Assembly: GCF_017526105.1 (NCBI RefSeq)
Contig: NZ_CP071839.1
Coordinates: forward strand, 5,967,001 to 6,031,000
DNA: 64,000 bases
DNA from: Streptomyces cyanogenus
GTDB taxonomy: Bacteria; Actinomycetota; Actinomycetes; Streptomycetales; Streptomycetaceae
Direction of reading: 5' to 3'
The position numbers were made by a program, and so were the translations under genes. Below are positions 28,931-37,293 of the stretch, piece after piece. Below the pieces are notes generated by a model. It worked only from the letters and a program-made list of their open reading frames with translations. It was not told the DNA's origin and searched no databases. Position 1 is the first letter of the stretch. Each line of letters starts with the position of its first letter.

Positions 28931-30058
28931 TCACTTCTGGCGCTTGTAGAACGGCAGCGCCACGACCTGGTACGGCTCGTGGGTGCCCCGGATGTCCACG
29001 CCGACGCCCTCGGTGCCCGGCGCCGCGTGCGCCGCGTCGACGTAGGCCATCGCGATCGGCCTGCCCAGGGTGGGGGAGGGGGCACCGGAGGTGACCTCGC
29101 CGATCACCTCGCCGCCGGCGACCACGGCGTACCCGGCGCGCGGCACCCGGCGGCCCTCGGCGACCAGGCCGACCAGCACCCGCGGCGGGTTCTCCTGGGC
29201 CCGGGCGGCGGCCTCGGCGAGCGCCTCGCGGCCCACGAAGTCGCCCTCCTTCTCGAACTTCACCACCCGGCCGAGCCCGGCGTCGAACGGGGTCAGCTCG
29301 CGGGTCAGCTCGTGCCCGTACAGCGGCATGCCCGCCTCCAGGCGCAGCGTGTCCCGGCAGGACAGCCCGCACGGGACCAGTCCGGCGCCCTCGCCGGCCT
29401 TGGTGAGCGCCTGCCACAGCTCGACGGCGTGCTCAGGCCGCACGAACAGCTCGAAGCCGTCCTCGCCGGTGTAGCCGGTGCGGGCGATCAGCGCCGGCAC
29501 GCCGGCGACCGTGCCGGGCAGGCCGGCGTAGTACTTCAGGCCGTCCAGGTCGGCGTCGGTGAGCGACTTCAGGATGCCGGGGGACTCCGGTCCCTGCACG
29601 GCGATCAGCGCGTACGCGTCCCGGTCGTCACGGACCTCGGCGTCGAATCCGGCGGCCCGCTCGGTGAGCGCGTCCAGCACCACCTGGGCGTTGGAGGCGT
29701 TGGCCACCACCATGTACTCGGTCTCGGCCAGGCGGTAGACGATCAGGTCGTCCAGGATGCCGCCGTCGGCCTGGCAGATCATGGTGTAACGGGCGCGGCC
29801 GACGCCGACGGAGGCGATGTTGCCGACCAGGGCGTGGTTCAGCAGGGCGGCGGCGTCGGTGCCGGTGACGGTGATCTCACCCATGTGGGAGAGGTCGAAC
29901 AGTCCGGCCCGGGTGCGCACGGCGAGGTGCTCGTCGCGCTCGGAGCCGTAGCGCAGGGGCATGTCCCAGCCGGCGAAGTCGGTCATCGTCGCACCGAGCG
30001 AACGATGCACGGCATCGAGCGCGGTGTGGCGCAGCTCAGTGGGTTCGGTACTGCTCAT
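28931..30058 (-). CDS. gcvT: Glycine cleavage system T protein (aminomethyltransferase)
   Basis: Transfers the methylene group from H-protein-bound aminomethyl to tetrahydrofolate and releases ammonia. 375 residues, usual length. Family features: DFAGWDMPLRYGS at the start, FDLSHMGEI, the folate-site aspartate in the ADGGILDDLIVYR region, and GRVVKFEKEGDFVGREAL in the C-terminal domain. ATG at 30058 with GGGAG upstream; an in-frame upstream start would enter the riboswitch. First gene of the gcvT-gcvH-glyA-sdaA operon; its leader (30087-30318) contains a tandem glycine riboswitch, so high glycine should raise expression. Confidence 0.96.
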   Translation of the reverse strand: MSSTEPTELRHTALDAVHRSLGATMTDFAGWDMPLRYGSERDEHLAVRTRAGLFDLSHMGEITVTGTDAAALLNHALVGNIASVGVGRARYTMICQADGGILDDLIVYRLAETEYMVVANASNAQVVLDALTERAAGFDAEVRDDRDAYALIAVQGPESPGILKSLTDADLDGLKYYAGLPGTVAGVPALIARTGYTGEDGFELFVRPEHAVELWQALTKAGEGAGLVPCGLSCRDTLRLEAGMPLYGHELTRELTPFDAGLGRVVKFEKEGDFVGREALAEAAARAQENPPRVLVGLVAEGRRVPRAGYAVVAGGEVIGEVTSGAPSPTLGRPIAMAYVDAAHAAPGTEGVGVDIRGTHEPYQVVALPFYKRQK

Positions 30059-30086
30059 CGGTCGGTCGTCTCCCAGGGCAACAGGG

Positions 30087-30112
30087 ATGGGGCGAGGAAC
30101 GTTCCTCCCCAT
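30087..30112 (-). promoter_or_regulatory. Expression-platform hairpin of the glycine riboswitch
   Basis: On the mRNA a 12-bp stem with a small bulge forms between 30112-30101 and 30100-30087. Its 5' strand shares bases 30110-30112 with the P1 stem of aptamer 2, so the two cannot form together. It precedes the gcvT ribosome site by about 15 nt and has no U-tract. Likely the off-state structure, released when glycine stabilises P1. Confidence 0.65.
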
Positions 30113-30318
30113 CTGTCATCGGAACCTGAGAGGTTCGCCACGACCGCCACAGGGACGATCACGGCTTGCACCTTGGGTGGAGCCGCTGTCGCAGCGGCCC
30201 GCTTTTCAGATGTGCCTCGCCCACGCGGTAACGGTGCCTGAGAGATTCAAGGGAGGGACTTGCTCCTTCGGCGCCCCAGCGGCACAGACGTACGGCTGGG
30301 AACTCTCCCGCGCGGATT
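30107..30318 (-). ncRNA. Tandem glycine riboswitch
   Basis: Two glycine aptamers in series in the gcvT leader. Aptamer 1 spans about 30318-30222 and ends with CUCUCAGGCACC; aptamer 2 spans about 30219-30107 and ends with CCUCUCAGGUUCC. Both carry the conserved 3' CUCUCAGG block of the family. P1 of aptamer 2 pairs 30212-30207 (CAUCUG) with 30115-30110 (CAGAUG). Linker between them is short, as in the cooperative tandem class. The element controls an operon for glycine breakdown and serine formation. Confidence 0.9.
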
Positions 30319-30497
30319 CAAACGGCCGGTATGCAGTTGGCGCGCACATCATTGCACGCCGCACCGCGGCCAGCCAGAGCACGCTGCTTGTGACCGACCT
30401 GTGGCACCACGCACACGAAGCACCGACCGTTGCCCATTACCTTCTCTTTACATACAACGGGGATGGGACGACCGAGCCCACTGGGAGGACGATCACG

Positions 30498-31166
30498 GTG
30501 AACAGGACCTCGGCCTACGCCACCGACGCCGGCATCGCGGTACCGAAGCCGCCCTCCGCCCTGGCCCGCGAGCGCGGCGCGGACCGGCCCGCCCCGGTCG
30601 TCCGCGACCTGCGCGACCGCGCGGGCCGCAGCCCGCACGCCCTGCTCTTCGGCCCCCGCGACCTGGTGGTGGTCACCGGACTGCCCGGCAGCGGCAAGTC
30701 CACCCTGATGCACCGCGCGGTCACCGGCCACCGCATCGACTCCCAGGACGCCCGCGACCGGTGGGCGGCCCGCGTGCCCCGCAGCCTGCCCTACGCGCTG
30801 TACCGCCCCCTGGTCCGCCTCGCCCACTACACCGCCCTGCGCCGCGCCCTGCGCACCGGCGAGGGAGTCGTCGTGCACGACTGCGGCACCCAGGCCTGGG
30901 TGCGCGCCTGGCTGGCCCGCGAGGCCCGGCGCCGGGGCGGCACCCTGCACCTGATCCTGCTGGACGTCAGCCCCGCGGCGGCCCGGCAGGGCCAGCACGA
31001 GCGCGGCCGGGGCGTGTCCCGCTACGCCTTCCGCCGCCACCGCCGTACCACCGCCCGGCTGCTGCGCGCGGTGGAGAAGGGCGAGCTGCCCGCCGGCTGC
31101 GGCGCGGCGGTGCTGCTGGACCGGGACGCGGCGGACGTCCTCAGGCGCGTCGGCTTCACTCGGTGA
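30498..31166 (+). CDS. P-loop kinase-like ATP-binding protein
   Basis: Protein of 222 residues with a clear Walker A, VVTGLPGSGKSTLM (about residues 56-69), and a kinase-like order: short substrate segment DSQDARDRWAARVP after it, Walker B-like VVVHDCGTQAW (about 118) and a basic lid RYAFRRHRRTTARLLR (about 174). This resembles the AAA_33 / zeta-toxin / polynucleotide-kinase group, but no specific substrate can be named. GTG at 30498 follows GGGAGG with 9 nt spacing. It diverges from the glycine operon, and its own promoter must lie in 30320-30490; longer upstream frames run through the riboswitch and were rejected. Confidence 0.8.
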   Translation: MNRTSAYATDAGIAVPKPPSALARERGADRPAPVVRDLRDRAGRSPHALLFGPRDLVVVTGLPGSGKSTLMHRAVTGHRIDSQDARDRWAARVPRSLPYALYRPLVRLAHYTALRRALRTGEGVVVHDCGTQAWVRAWLAREARRRGGTLHLILLDVSPAAARQGQHERGRGVSRYAFRRHRRTTARLLRAVEKGELPAGCGAAVLLDRDAADVLRRVGFTR

Positions 31167-31187
31167 GGGACTGTCACAGCCACCCGC

Positions 31188-31193
31188 TAGCCT
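31188..31193 (+). promoter_or_regulatory. -10 box TAGCCT upstream of the first sseB-like gene
   Basis: TAnnnT match 39 nt before the ATG at 31233; a -35 box is not obvious. Confidence 0.35.
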
Positions 31194-31232
31194 TCATGCT
31201 CACAGCAGTGGTTCCCAGCAGGCGGTAGGCAG

Positions 31233-32024
31233 ATGGACTTCCCGGCGGACTTTCCCACGGACTTCCCGGCACAGGCGCACCCCCACCCGCACGGCGGGTG
31301 GCCCGGCAACGAGCTGGAGGAGGTGCTGTCGGCCTCCCTCGGCGTCCCCTCGGCGGGCGGCCGGATCATCGAGGTCCTCGGCCGGAGCTTCCTGTGGATA
31401 CCGCTGCCCAACGGCGGTGGCCCGGACAGCGGCCAGCTGGACCTGCCGACCATGGACATCGACGGCCAGACGTACGTCCCGGTGTTCAGCTCCGAGGAGC
31501 AGCTGCGCCAGGCGACCGGTGCCCACATGTCGTACACCATCGCCCCCGCGGTCGAGTTCGCCCGGGGCCTGCCCCCGCAGGCGGGCATCGCGGTGAACCC
31601 GGGCGGTGTGGTCGGCGTCCCGCTGCCGCCCGAGGCCGTGGCCGAACTGTGCCGGGCCGGCCGCACCCCGCTGGACGGCCCCAGCACCGGCGGCCGGGTC
31701 CGCCTCTTCGAGCCCGACTGGCAGGACGACCCGGTCGACTTCCTCGCCGCCGCCTCCGCCGAGTTCGCCGACACCGGCGTGGTGCTCACCGCCCGCCGCT
31801 GCCTGGCCGCCATCGAGACGGCCGAGCCGGTGATGTTCGTCGGCGTGGAACTCTCCCAGTGGGAGGGCGACCTGCGGACCCTGCCCCTGGACGCCCTGGG
31901 CCGGGCCCTCGGCAAGGTCCCGGTCACGTGGCCGGTCAACCTGGTCCTCATGGACGTCGCCGACGACCCGGTCTCCGACTGGCTGAAGACGAACGTGCGT
32001 CCCTTCTACGAGCACGGCTACTAG
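31233..32024 (+). CDS. SseB-family protein, copy 1
   Basis: 263 residues. After a His/Pro-rich N-terminus the first half is an SseB N-terminal domain (about 30-130, with LWIPLPNGGG and PVFSSEEQLRQATG) and the second half an SseB C-terminal-type domain ending in WLKTNVRPFYEHGY. The family is named for enhanced serine sensitivity on overexpression in E. coli; the biochemical role is unknown. The next gene shares the ending W-L-x-N-x-RPFY, so the two are related in their C-terminal parts. They lie next to the serine/glycine operon, which is suggestive given the family name but is only context. Likely cytosolic. Confidence 0.82.
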   Translation: MDFPADFPTDFPAQAHPHPHGGWPGNELEEVLSASLGVPSAGGRIIEVLGRSFLWIPLPNGGGPDSGQLDLPTMDIDGQTYVPVFSSEEQLRQATGAHMSYTIAPAVEFARGLPPQAGIAVNPGGVVGVPLPPEAVAELCRAGRTPLDGPSTGGRVRLFEPDWQDDPVDFLAAASAEFADTGVVLTARRCLAAIETAEPVMFVGVELSQWEGDLRTLPLDALGRALGKVPVTWPVNLVLMDVADDPVSDWLKTNVRPFYEHGY

Positions 32025-32228
32025 ATGTTCCGGGAGGACGGCGACCGGAACCCGGTACCGGGGCAGCGGACCCGGGGGGCGCGGGCCGCATGCGATGTGC
32101 GGCTCCGCCGCGGGGGCGCGAGAACCCACCACGCACCCGCACCCGCGCACGAGCAGAAGGCCCCGAGGTGCCGGGCGCTTAAGCTGTCTCCGAACGCGGG
32201 GCACTGAAAAGAAGGGCCGGTACAACAG

Positions 32229-33047
32229 GTGAGCGCGAGCCACAGCGGCAGCGTGGAGCACATGCTGCGCCAGGTCACGCCCGGACGCTACGACGCCTAC
32301 GAGGCCCTGCTCCGCGCCCTCGCCACCCCCTCCTCCGGCCAGGTCTGGATGCTGCTGTGGCACGGCCAGGCCGGCTCCCCGGACGCGCAGTACGGGAACA
32401 TGGAGGTCGAGGGCTTCCACTACGCCCCCTGCGTCACCTCCGCCCAGGAGCTGTCGGCCAGCGGCTGGAACCGCTCCTACGAAGTGGTCGACGGCCTGGA
32501 CGTGGCCCGCACCCTCTATCCCGACCACTACGGCCTCTGGCTCAACCCGCACGCCCCGGGCGGCGGCGTCGGCATCCCCTGGCTGGATCTGCGCCGCATC
32601 GCCACCGGCCTGGACCGCCAGCCCGCCGGGCCGCTGCGCCTGTCCGAACCCGGCATCGAGATCCCCCAGTTCTACGCCCTGCTGGCGCAGAACGCGCACC
32701 GCACCCCCGCGCTCCGCTCGCTGCGCCGCGCCTGGGTGCAGCCCGCGCTCGGGGCGCCGTACCTCGCCATCGGCCTGGACGTGTACGACACCTCGCCGGC
32801 CGCGGTGGACTCGGTGCGCGCGATGATGCAGCAGTCCATCGGCGCCGTCCCGGAGGGGCTGCCCGTGTCGACGGTTGCGATGAGCGACGACCACGACCCG
32901 GTGGTGATGTGGTTGCGGGCCAACGCGCGTCCCTTCTACGACCGCGAGGCCCACGTGCCCGCGCCGCAGCCCCAGCTGCAGGCACCGGTCCCGCCGCAGG
33001 CCCCGGCCGCTGGGTACGGCTACCCACCGGTGCACGGCGGCTACTGA
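32229..33047 (+). CDS. SseB-family protein, copy 2
   Basis: 272 residues, starting at a GTG. It has the two-part SseB layout: an N-terminal part with TPGRYDAYEALLRAL and LWLNPHAPGGGVGIPW, a C-terminal part with GAPYLAIGLDVYD and the shared ending MWLRANARPFYDRE, then a 35-residue Pro/Gln/Ala tail not found in copy 1. Function unknown, as for copy 1. The 205-nt gap before it carries no terminator; it contains a GCTTAAGC palindrome near 32178, and a separate promoter is possible. No membrane segment or signal peptide. Confidence 0.8.
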   Translation: MSASHSGSVEHMLRQVTPGRYDAYEALLRALATPSSGQVWMLLWHGQAGSPDAQYGNMEVEGFHYAPCVTSAQELSASGWNRSYEVVDGLDVARTLYPDHYGLWLNPHAPGGGVGIPWLDLRRIATGLDRQPAGPLRLSEPGIEIPQFYALLAQNAHRTPALRSLRRAWVQPALGAPYLAIGLDVYDTSPAAVDSVRAMMQQSIGAVPEGLPVSTVAMSDDHDPVVMWLRANARPFYDREAHVPAPQPQLQAPVPPQAPAAGYGYPPVHGGY

Positions 33048-33230
33048 TCAGCACGGGTCGACCGGGCCGGAGGGCACCCTCCTGGGACCGGATCGCAGAA
33101 TTCACGCGGCGGACACATTTCTTCGCGCGTAGACATCGCCCGATCGCCCTGAACCGCGCAGAATCGCCGTTCTGTCCCAACTGGCCCGCGTCCGAGAGCC
33201 GCTACCCGCTGTTCGGATAACGGAATCCCC

Positions 33231-33258
33231 TGGACTGCATCACGGTTGCGCATACTTT
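33231..33258 (+). promoter_or_regulatory. Promoter of the peptide ABC operon (TGGACT, 16 nt, TACTTT)
   Basis: TGGACT at 33231-33236 and TACTTT at 33253-33258 are 16 nt apart. Transcription would start near 33265, giving a leader of about 143 nt. It lies in the 360-nt gap 33048-33407, which otherwise holds a small inverted repeat at 33159-33174, the palindrome at 33312 and no gene. Confidence 0.55.
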
Positions 33259-33311
33259 CGCCGCCAGCTCTGGCGGGTGATCGCAGCGACGCTGAAGACT
33301 CCCGACTCAGA

Positions 33312-33331
33312 CATGAGGTCGAGACCTCATG
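33312..33331. promoter_or_regulatory. Perfect 20-bp palindrome in the leader of the peptide ABC operon
   Basis: CATGAGGTC, GA, GACCTCATG: 9-bp arms with a 2-bp centre. It lies about 50 bp downstream of the predicted transcription start, so it could be an operator acting as a roadblock or fold as a short RNA hairpin. Confidence 0.5.
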
Positions 33332-33407
33332 CTCGATGGCAAGTCGACAAAGCCGCAATCCGCGGCAGGCGCAGGCCGGTCACCACCGGCGAGAGGGGTC
33401 GCTCACC

Positions 33408-34406
33408 GTGACCGCACCGATCGAGACCACCGGGGCGGCAGCCGAGGCACAGCCGGAGGCTGTGCTGGAGGGTGCCGGTAAGGGGCAGATCGAGGGTCGT
33501 TCCCTGGGCCAGATCGCCTGGACCCGGTTCAAGAAGGACAAGGTGGCCGTCGCGGGCGGCGTCATCGTGATCCTGCTGATCCTCCTCGCCGTCCTCTCGC
33601 GGCCCATCCAGGCCCTGCTCGGGCTCGACCCCAACGCCTTCAACCAGGACCTGATCGACCCCAACACCTCCCTTCCCAAGGGCAGTTGGGGCGGCATGAG
33701 CGCGGACCACCCGCTCGGCGTGGACCCGAAGTTCGGCCGGGACATCGCCACCCGCATCCTGGAGGGCTCCTGGGTGTCGCTGGTGGTCGCCTTCGGCGCC
33801 ACCATCCTGTCCAACGTGATCGGCGCCGTCATGGGCGTGATCGCGGGCTACTACGGCGGACGGGTGGACTCGATCATCAGCCGGCTGATGGACACGTTCC
33901 TGGCCTTCCCCCTCCTGCTGTTCGCCATCTCCATCTCCGCCACGCTGCAGGGCGGCGCGTTCGGCCTGAACGGACTGCCGCTGCACCTGAGCGTGCTGAT
34001 CTTCGTCATCGGCTTCTTCAACTGGCCCTATCTGGGGCGGATCGTGCGCGGCCAGACCCTCGCCCTGCGCGAGCGCGAGTTCGTCGACGCCTCCCGGGGC
34101 ATGGGCGCCAAGGCTCCGTACATCCTGTTCCGGGAGCTGATGCCCAACCTGGTCGGCCCGATCATCGTCTACTCGACGCTGCTCATCCCGACCAACATCC
34201 TCTTCGAGGCGTCCCTGAGCTTCCTCGGCGTCGGCATCCAGCCCCCGCAGGCGTCCTGGGGCGGCATGCTCCGCGAGGCGGTCAACTTCTACAAGGTCGA
34301 CCCCCAGTTCATGATCGTCCCTGGACTCGCCATCTTCGTGACCGTCCTCGCCTTCAACCTGCTCGGTGACGGTCTCCGCGATGCTCTCGACCCGCGCAGT
34401 CGCTGA
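33408..34406 (+). CDS. Oligopeptide/dipeptide ABC transporter permease (DppC type)
   Basis: Membrane subunit of 332 residues. After a cytosolic N-terminus (about 50 residues) the OppC_N segment and about six helices follow. The ATPase-docking EAA loop is DASRGMGAKAPYILFRELMPN (about 225-245, shown here in part by DASRGMGAK). GTG at 33408 with GAGAGGGG upstream. It is first in an operon ordered permease, binding lipoprotein, permease, ATPase, ATPase, the order of the bldK oligopeptide locus of S. coelicolor; from memory a paralogous set (SCO5476-5480) sits at this chromosomal position. Imports peptides; the exact substrate is unknown. Confidence 0.92.
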   Translation: MTAPIETTGAAAEAQPEAVLEGAGKGQIEGRSLGQIAWTRFKKDKVAVAGGVIVILLILLAVLSRPIQALLGLDPNAFNQDLIDPNTSLPKGSWGGMSADHPLGVDPKFGRDIATRILEGSWVSLVVAFGATILSNVIGAVMGVIAGYYGGRVDSIISRLMDTFLAFPLLLFAISISATLQGGAFGLNGLPLHLSVLIFVIGFFNWPYLGRIVRGQTLALREREFVDASRGMGAKAPYILFRELMPNLVGPIIVYSTLLIPTNILFEASLSFLGVGIQPPQASWGGMLREAVNFYKVDPQFMIVPGLAIFVTVLAFNLLGDGLRDALDPRSR

Positions 34407-34461
34407 CGCCTGCCACAGAGAGCCCGAAAAGTTTCCAACAATGGAGGGGAAAGCGCCCATC

Positions 34462-36213
34462 ATGCGAAGGTCAGCGCTGGCCGCGATCGCGGCCATCGGC
34501 TCCGCCAGCCTGCTCATTGCCGGCTGCAGCAAGGCCGATGACAACAAGAACGAGAACGGCACCAAGTCGGCCGGGGCCAACGCCGCGACCAAGGGCGTCG
34601 TCAACGCGTCGGACAAGAAGGGCGGCACGCTCACCTACGAGCTGTCCGACGTCCCGGACTCGTTCGACCCGGGCAACACGTACTACGCGTACATGTACAA
34701 CCTCAGCCGGCTGTGGGCCCGCCCGCTGATGACCTTCAAGCCCGGCCCCGGCGAGGAGGGCAACGCCCTCGTCCCGGACCTCGCGGCGAGCAAGGGCGTT
34801 CCGAGCGAGGGCGGCAAGACCTGGACGTACAAGCTGCGTTCGGGCCTGAAGTACGAGGACGGTTCGCCGATCACCTCGAAGGACGTCAAGTACGCCGTCG
34901 AGCGCTCCAACTTCGCGCGTGACGTGCTCTCCCTCGGCCCGAACTACTTCCAGCAGTTCCTGGCCGGCGGCGACAAGTACAAGGGCCCGTACAAGGACAA
35001 GAGCGACAAGGGTCTGTCCTCCATCGAGACGCCGGACGACACCACGATCGTCTTCCACCTGAAGCAGGCCTTCCAGGAGTTCGACTACCTGGTCGCCGCC
35101 CCGCAGACGGCGCCGGTGCCCAAGGCGAAGGACAAGGGCGTCGACTACGTCAAGAGCATCGTCTCCTCGGGCTCGTACAAGTTCCAGAGCTACGAGGACG
35201 GCAAGCAGGCCGTCCTGGTGCGCAACGAGAACTGGGACGCGAAGACCGACCCGCTGCGCAAGCAGCTGCCGGACAAGATCGTCGTCAAGCTGAAGGTCAA
35301 CCCGGAGACGATCGACCAGGACGTCCTCGCCGGCAAGGCGATCGACCTGGCCGGTACCGGCGTCCAGGCCTCGACGCAGGCCGACGTCATCACCGACCCG
35401 GACAAGAAGGCCGGCACCGACAACACCTTCGGTGGCCGTCTCGTCTACATGGCGATCAACACCAAGGTCGCGCCGTTCGACAAGATCGAGTGCCGCAAGG
35501 CCGTCCAGTACGCCATCGACAAGGTCTCGGTGCAGACCGCCGAGGGCGGCCCGATCCGCGGTGAGATCGCGTCCACCGTGCTGCCGCCGGACATCCCCGG
35601 CTACGCCAAGTCGGACGTCTACGCCACCTCCGGCAACAAGGGTGACGTCGCCAAGGCCAAGGAGCAGCTGAAGGCCTGCGGCAAGTCGTCCATCTCCACC
35701 AACATCTCGGCCCGCTCGGACCGTCCGCAGGAGGTCGACGCCGCCACGGCGATCATCAACTCGCTGAAGAAGGTCGGCATCAACGCCAGCCTGAAGCAGT
35801 ACCCGTCCGGCAAGTACTTCACCGACTACGCGGGTGTGCCGAAGTTCACCGAGAAGCAGAACCTCGGTCTGATCATGATGCAGTGGGGCGCCGACTGGCC
35901 GTCGGGCTACGGCTTCCTGCAGCAGATCCTGAACGGCAAGGCGATCAGCCAGTCCGGCAACACCAACCTGTCGCAGTACGACAGCAAGGACGTCAACGCT
36001 CTGCTGAGCAAGGCGATCGGCACCCAGGACAACGCCGAGCGCAACAGCCTCTACACGCAGATCGACAAGAAGACCATGGACGACGCCGTCCTCGTCCCGC
36101 TGACCTACTTCAAGGTCCTGCTCGCCCGCCCGCAGAACTACACCAACCTGGTTTCCACGGCGGCCTTCAGCGGTCAGTACGACTACCTCAACATCGGCGT
36201 CGCGTCGAAGTAG
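34462..36213 (+). CDS. Peptide-binding lipoprotein (SBP family 5)
   Basis: Extracellular receptor of the transporter, 583 residues. Lipobox LIAGC near residue 19, then a lysine/asparagine-rich linker, then the large two-lobe SBP_bac_5 fold with the family signatures GGTLTYELSDVPDSFDPG and TYKLRSGLKYEDGSPITSKD. I use the ATG at 34462 as the signal-peptide start; the in-frame ATG at 34441 overlaps the ribosome site GGAGGGG. A perfect 13-bp hairpin follows 27 nt after the stop and probably lets the receptor be made in excess over the membrane parts. Codon use here is noticeably richer in GCC/AAG, as in highly expressed genes. Confidence 0.94.
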   Translation: MRRSALAAIAAIGSASLLIAGCSKADDNKNENGTKSAGANAATKGVVNASDKKGGTLTYELSDVPDSFDPGNTYYAYMYNLSRLWARPLMTFKPGPGEEGNALVPDLAASKGVPSEGGKTWTYKLRSGLKYEDGSPITSKDVKYAVERSNFARDVLSLGPNYFQQFLAGGDKYKGPYKDKSDKGLSSIETPDDTTIVFHLKQAFQEFDYLVAAPQTAPVPKAKDKGVDYVKSIVSSGSYKFQSYEDGKQAVLVRNENWDAKTDPLRKQLPDKIVVKLKVNPETIDQDVLAGKAIDLAGTGVQASTQADVITDPDKKAGTDNTFGGRLVYMAINTKVAPFDKIECRKAVQYAIDKVSVQTAEGGPIRGEIASTVLPPDIPGYAKSDVYATSGNKGDVAKAKEQLKACGKSSISTNISARSDRPQEVDAATAIINSLKKVGINASLKQYPSGKYFTDYAGVPKFTEKQNLGLIMMQWGADWPSGYGFLQQILNGKAISQSGNTNLSQYDSKDVNALLSKAIGTQDNAERNSLYTQIDKKTMDDAVLVPLTYFKVLLARPQNYTNLVSTAAFSGQYDYLNIGVASK

Positions 36214-36240
36214 CAGCCCCGGAAGGCAGGTGAAGGCATT

Positions 36241-36272
36241 GGTGCCCGCGGGCTTCGCGGCCCGCGGGCACC
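36241..36272 (+). terminator. Intercistronic hairpin after the binding-protein gene
   Basis: Perfect 13-bp arms 36241-36253 and 36260-36272 around TTCGCG, between receptor and permease genes. Read-through must occur for the rest of the operon, so it is likely a partial terminator or a 3' stabiliser of the receptor mRNA. Confidence 0.75.
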
Positions 36273-36285
36273 AGCGCCGGTCCCC

Positions 36286-37293
36286 GTGATCTCGTACATC
36301 CTCCGCCGGACGTTCGCGGCAGTGATCCTGCTGCTGGTCGTCTCCGCGGTCACCTTTGCCATCTTCTTCCTGCTGCCACGGCTCGCCGGCCAGACAGCGG
36401 ACCAGCTGGCGCAGCAGTACATCGGCAAGAGCCCGTCGAAGGCGGACATCGCCGCGGTCAAGCACAACCTCGGTCTGGACCAGCCCGTCTACGTCCAGTA
36501 CTGGCACTTCATCAAGGGGATCGTGGCCGGCGCCGACTACAGCATCGGCCCCACCACGGTGCACTGCGACGCACCCTGCTTCGGCTACTCCTTCAAGAAC
36601 CACCAGGCGGTCTGGCCGGAACTCACCTCCCGTATCCCGATCACGCTCTCGCTCGCCGTGGGCGCCGCAGCGCTGTGGCTGGTCTCGGGTGTGGTGGCCG
36701 GTGTCATTTCCGCGCTCAAGCCGCGGTCGATCTACGACCGGGCTTTCATGGGCATCGCGCTCGCCGGCGTCTCGCTGCCCATGTTCTTCACGGGGAACCT
36801 GGCGATCCTGCTCTTCAGGTTCCAGTTGCCGCTCTTCGGCAGTGACTACGTCCCGTTCACCGAGAACCCCTCGCAGTGGGCCAACACCCTCTTCCCGGCC
36901 TGGTGTTCCCTCGCCCTGCTGTACTCCGCCATCTACGCGCGGCTCACCCGCTCGGGCATGCTGGAGACGATGAGCGAGGACTTCATCCGCACGGCCCGCG
37001 CCAAGGGCCTCGGCGAGCGCAAGGTCGTGGTCCGGCACGGTCTGCGCGCGGCCCTCACTCCGATCATCACGGTGTTCGGCATGGACCTCGGTCTGCTGCT
37101 CGGCGGTGCCGTGATCACCGAGTACGTGTTCTCGTTGCCGGGCATCGGCCAGTACGCGGTGCAGGGCATCACCGACAACGACCTGCCCAAGATCCTCGGC
37201 GTGACCCTGCTCGCCGCCTTCTTCGTCGTGATCGCAAATCTTGTGGTGGACGTGCTCTACGCCGCCGCCGACCCGCGGGTGAGGCTCTCGTGA
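36286..37293 (+). CDS. Oligopeptide/dipeptide ABC transporter permease (DppB type)
   Basis: Second membrane subunit, 335 residues, six helices. The N-terminal helix [20 protein letters not shown] is typical for DppB/OppB, and the EAA loop [20 protein letters not shown] (about 243-262) docks the ATPase. A large external loop with two cysteines ([12 protein letters not shown], about 86-97) sits between helices 1 and 2; two cysteines this close may form a disulfide. GTG at 36286, 14 nt after the intercistronic hairpin. The stop overlaps the next start by 4 nt. Confidence 0.93.
   Translation: MISYILRRTFAAVILLLVVSAVTFAIFFLLPRLAGQTADQLAQQYIGKSPSKADIAAVKHNLGLDQPVYVQYWHFIKGIVAGADYSIGPTTVHCDAPCFGYSFKNHQAVWPELTSRIPITLSLAVGAAALWLVSGVVAGVISALKPRSIYDRAFMGIALAGVSLPMFFTGNLAILLFRFQLPLFGSDYVPFTENPSQWANTLFPAWCSLALLYSAIYARLTRSGMLETMSEDFIRTARAKGLGERKVVVRHGLRAALTPIITVFGMDLGLLLGGAVITEYVFSLPGIGQYAVQGITDNDLPKILGVTLLAAFFVVIANLVVDVLYAAADPRVRLS

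Noticed and set aside
34471-37038. 855-codon minus-strand frame opposite the peptide-binding and permease genes
   Set aside because: Antisense shadow of two well-defined transporter genes; no ribosome site or known motif.
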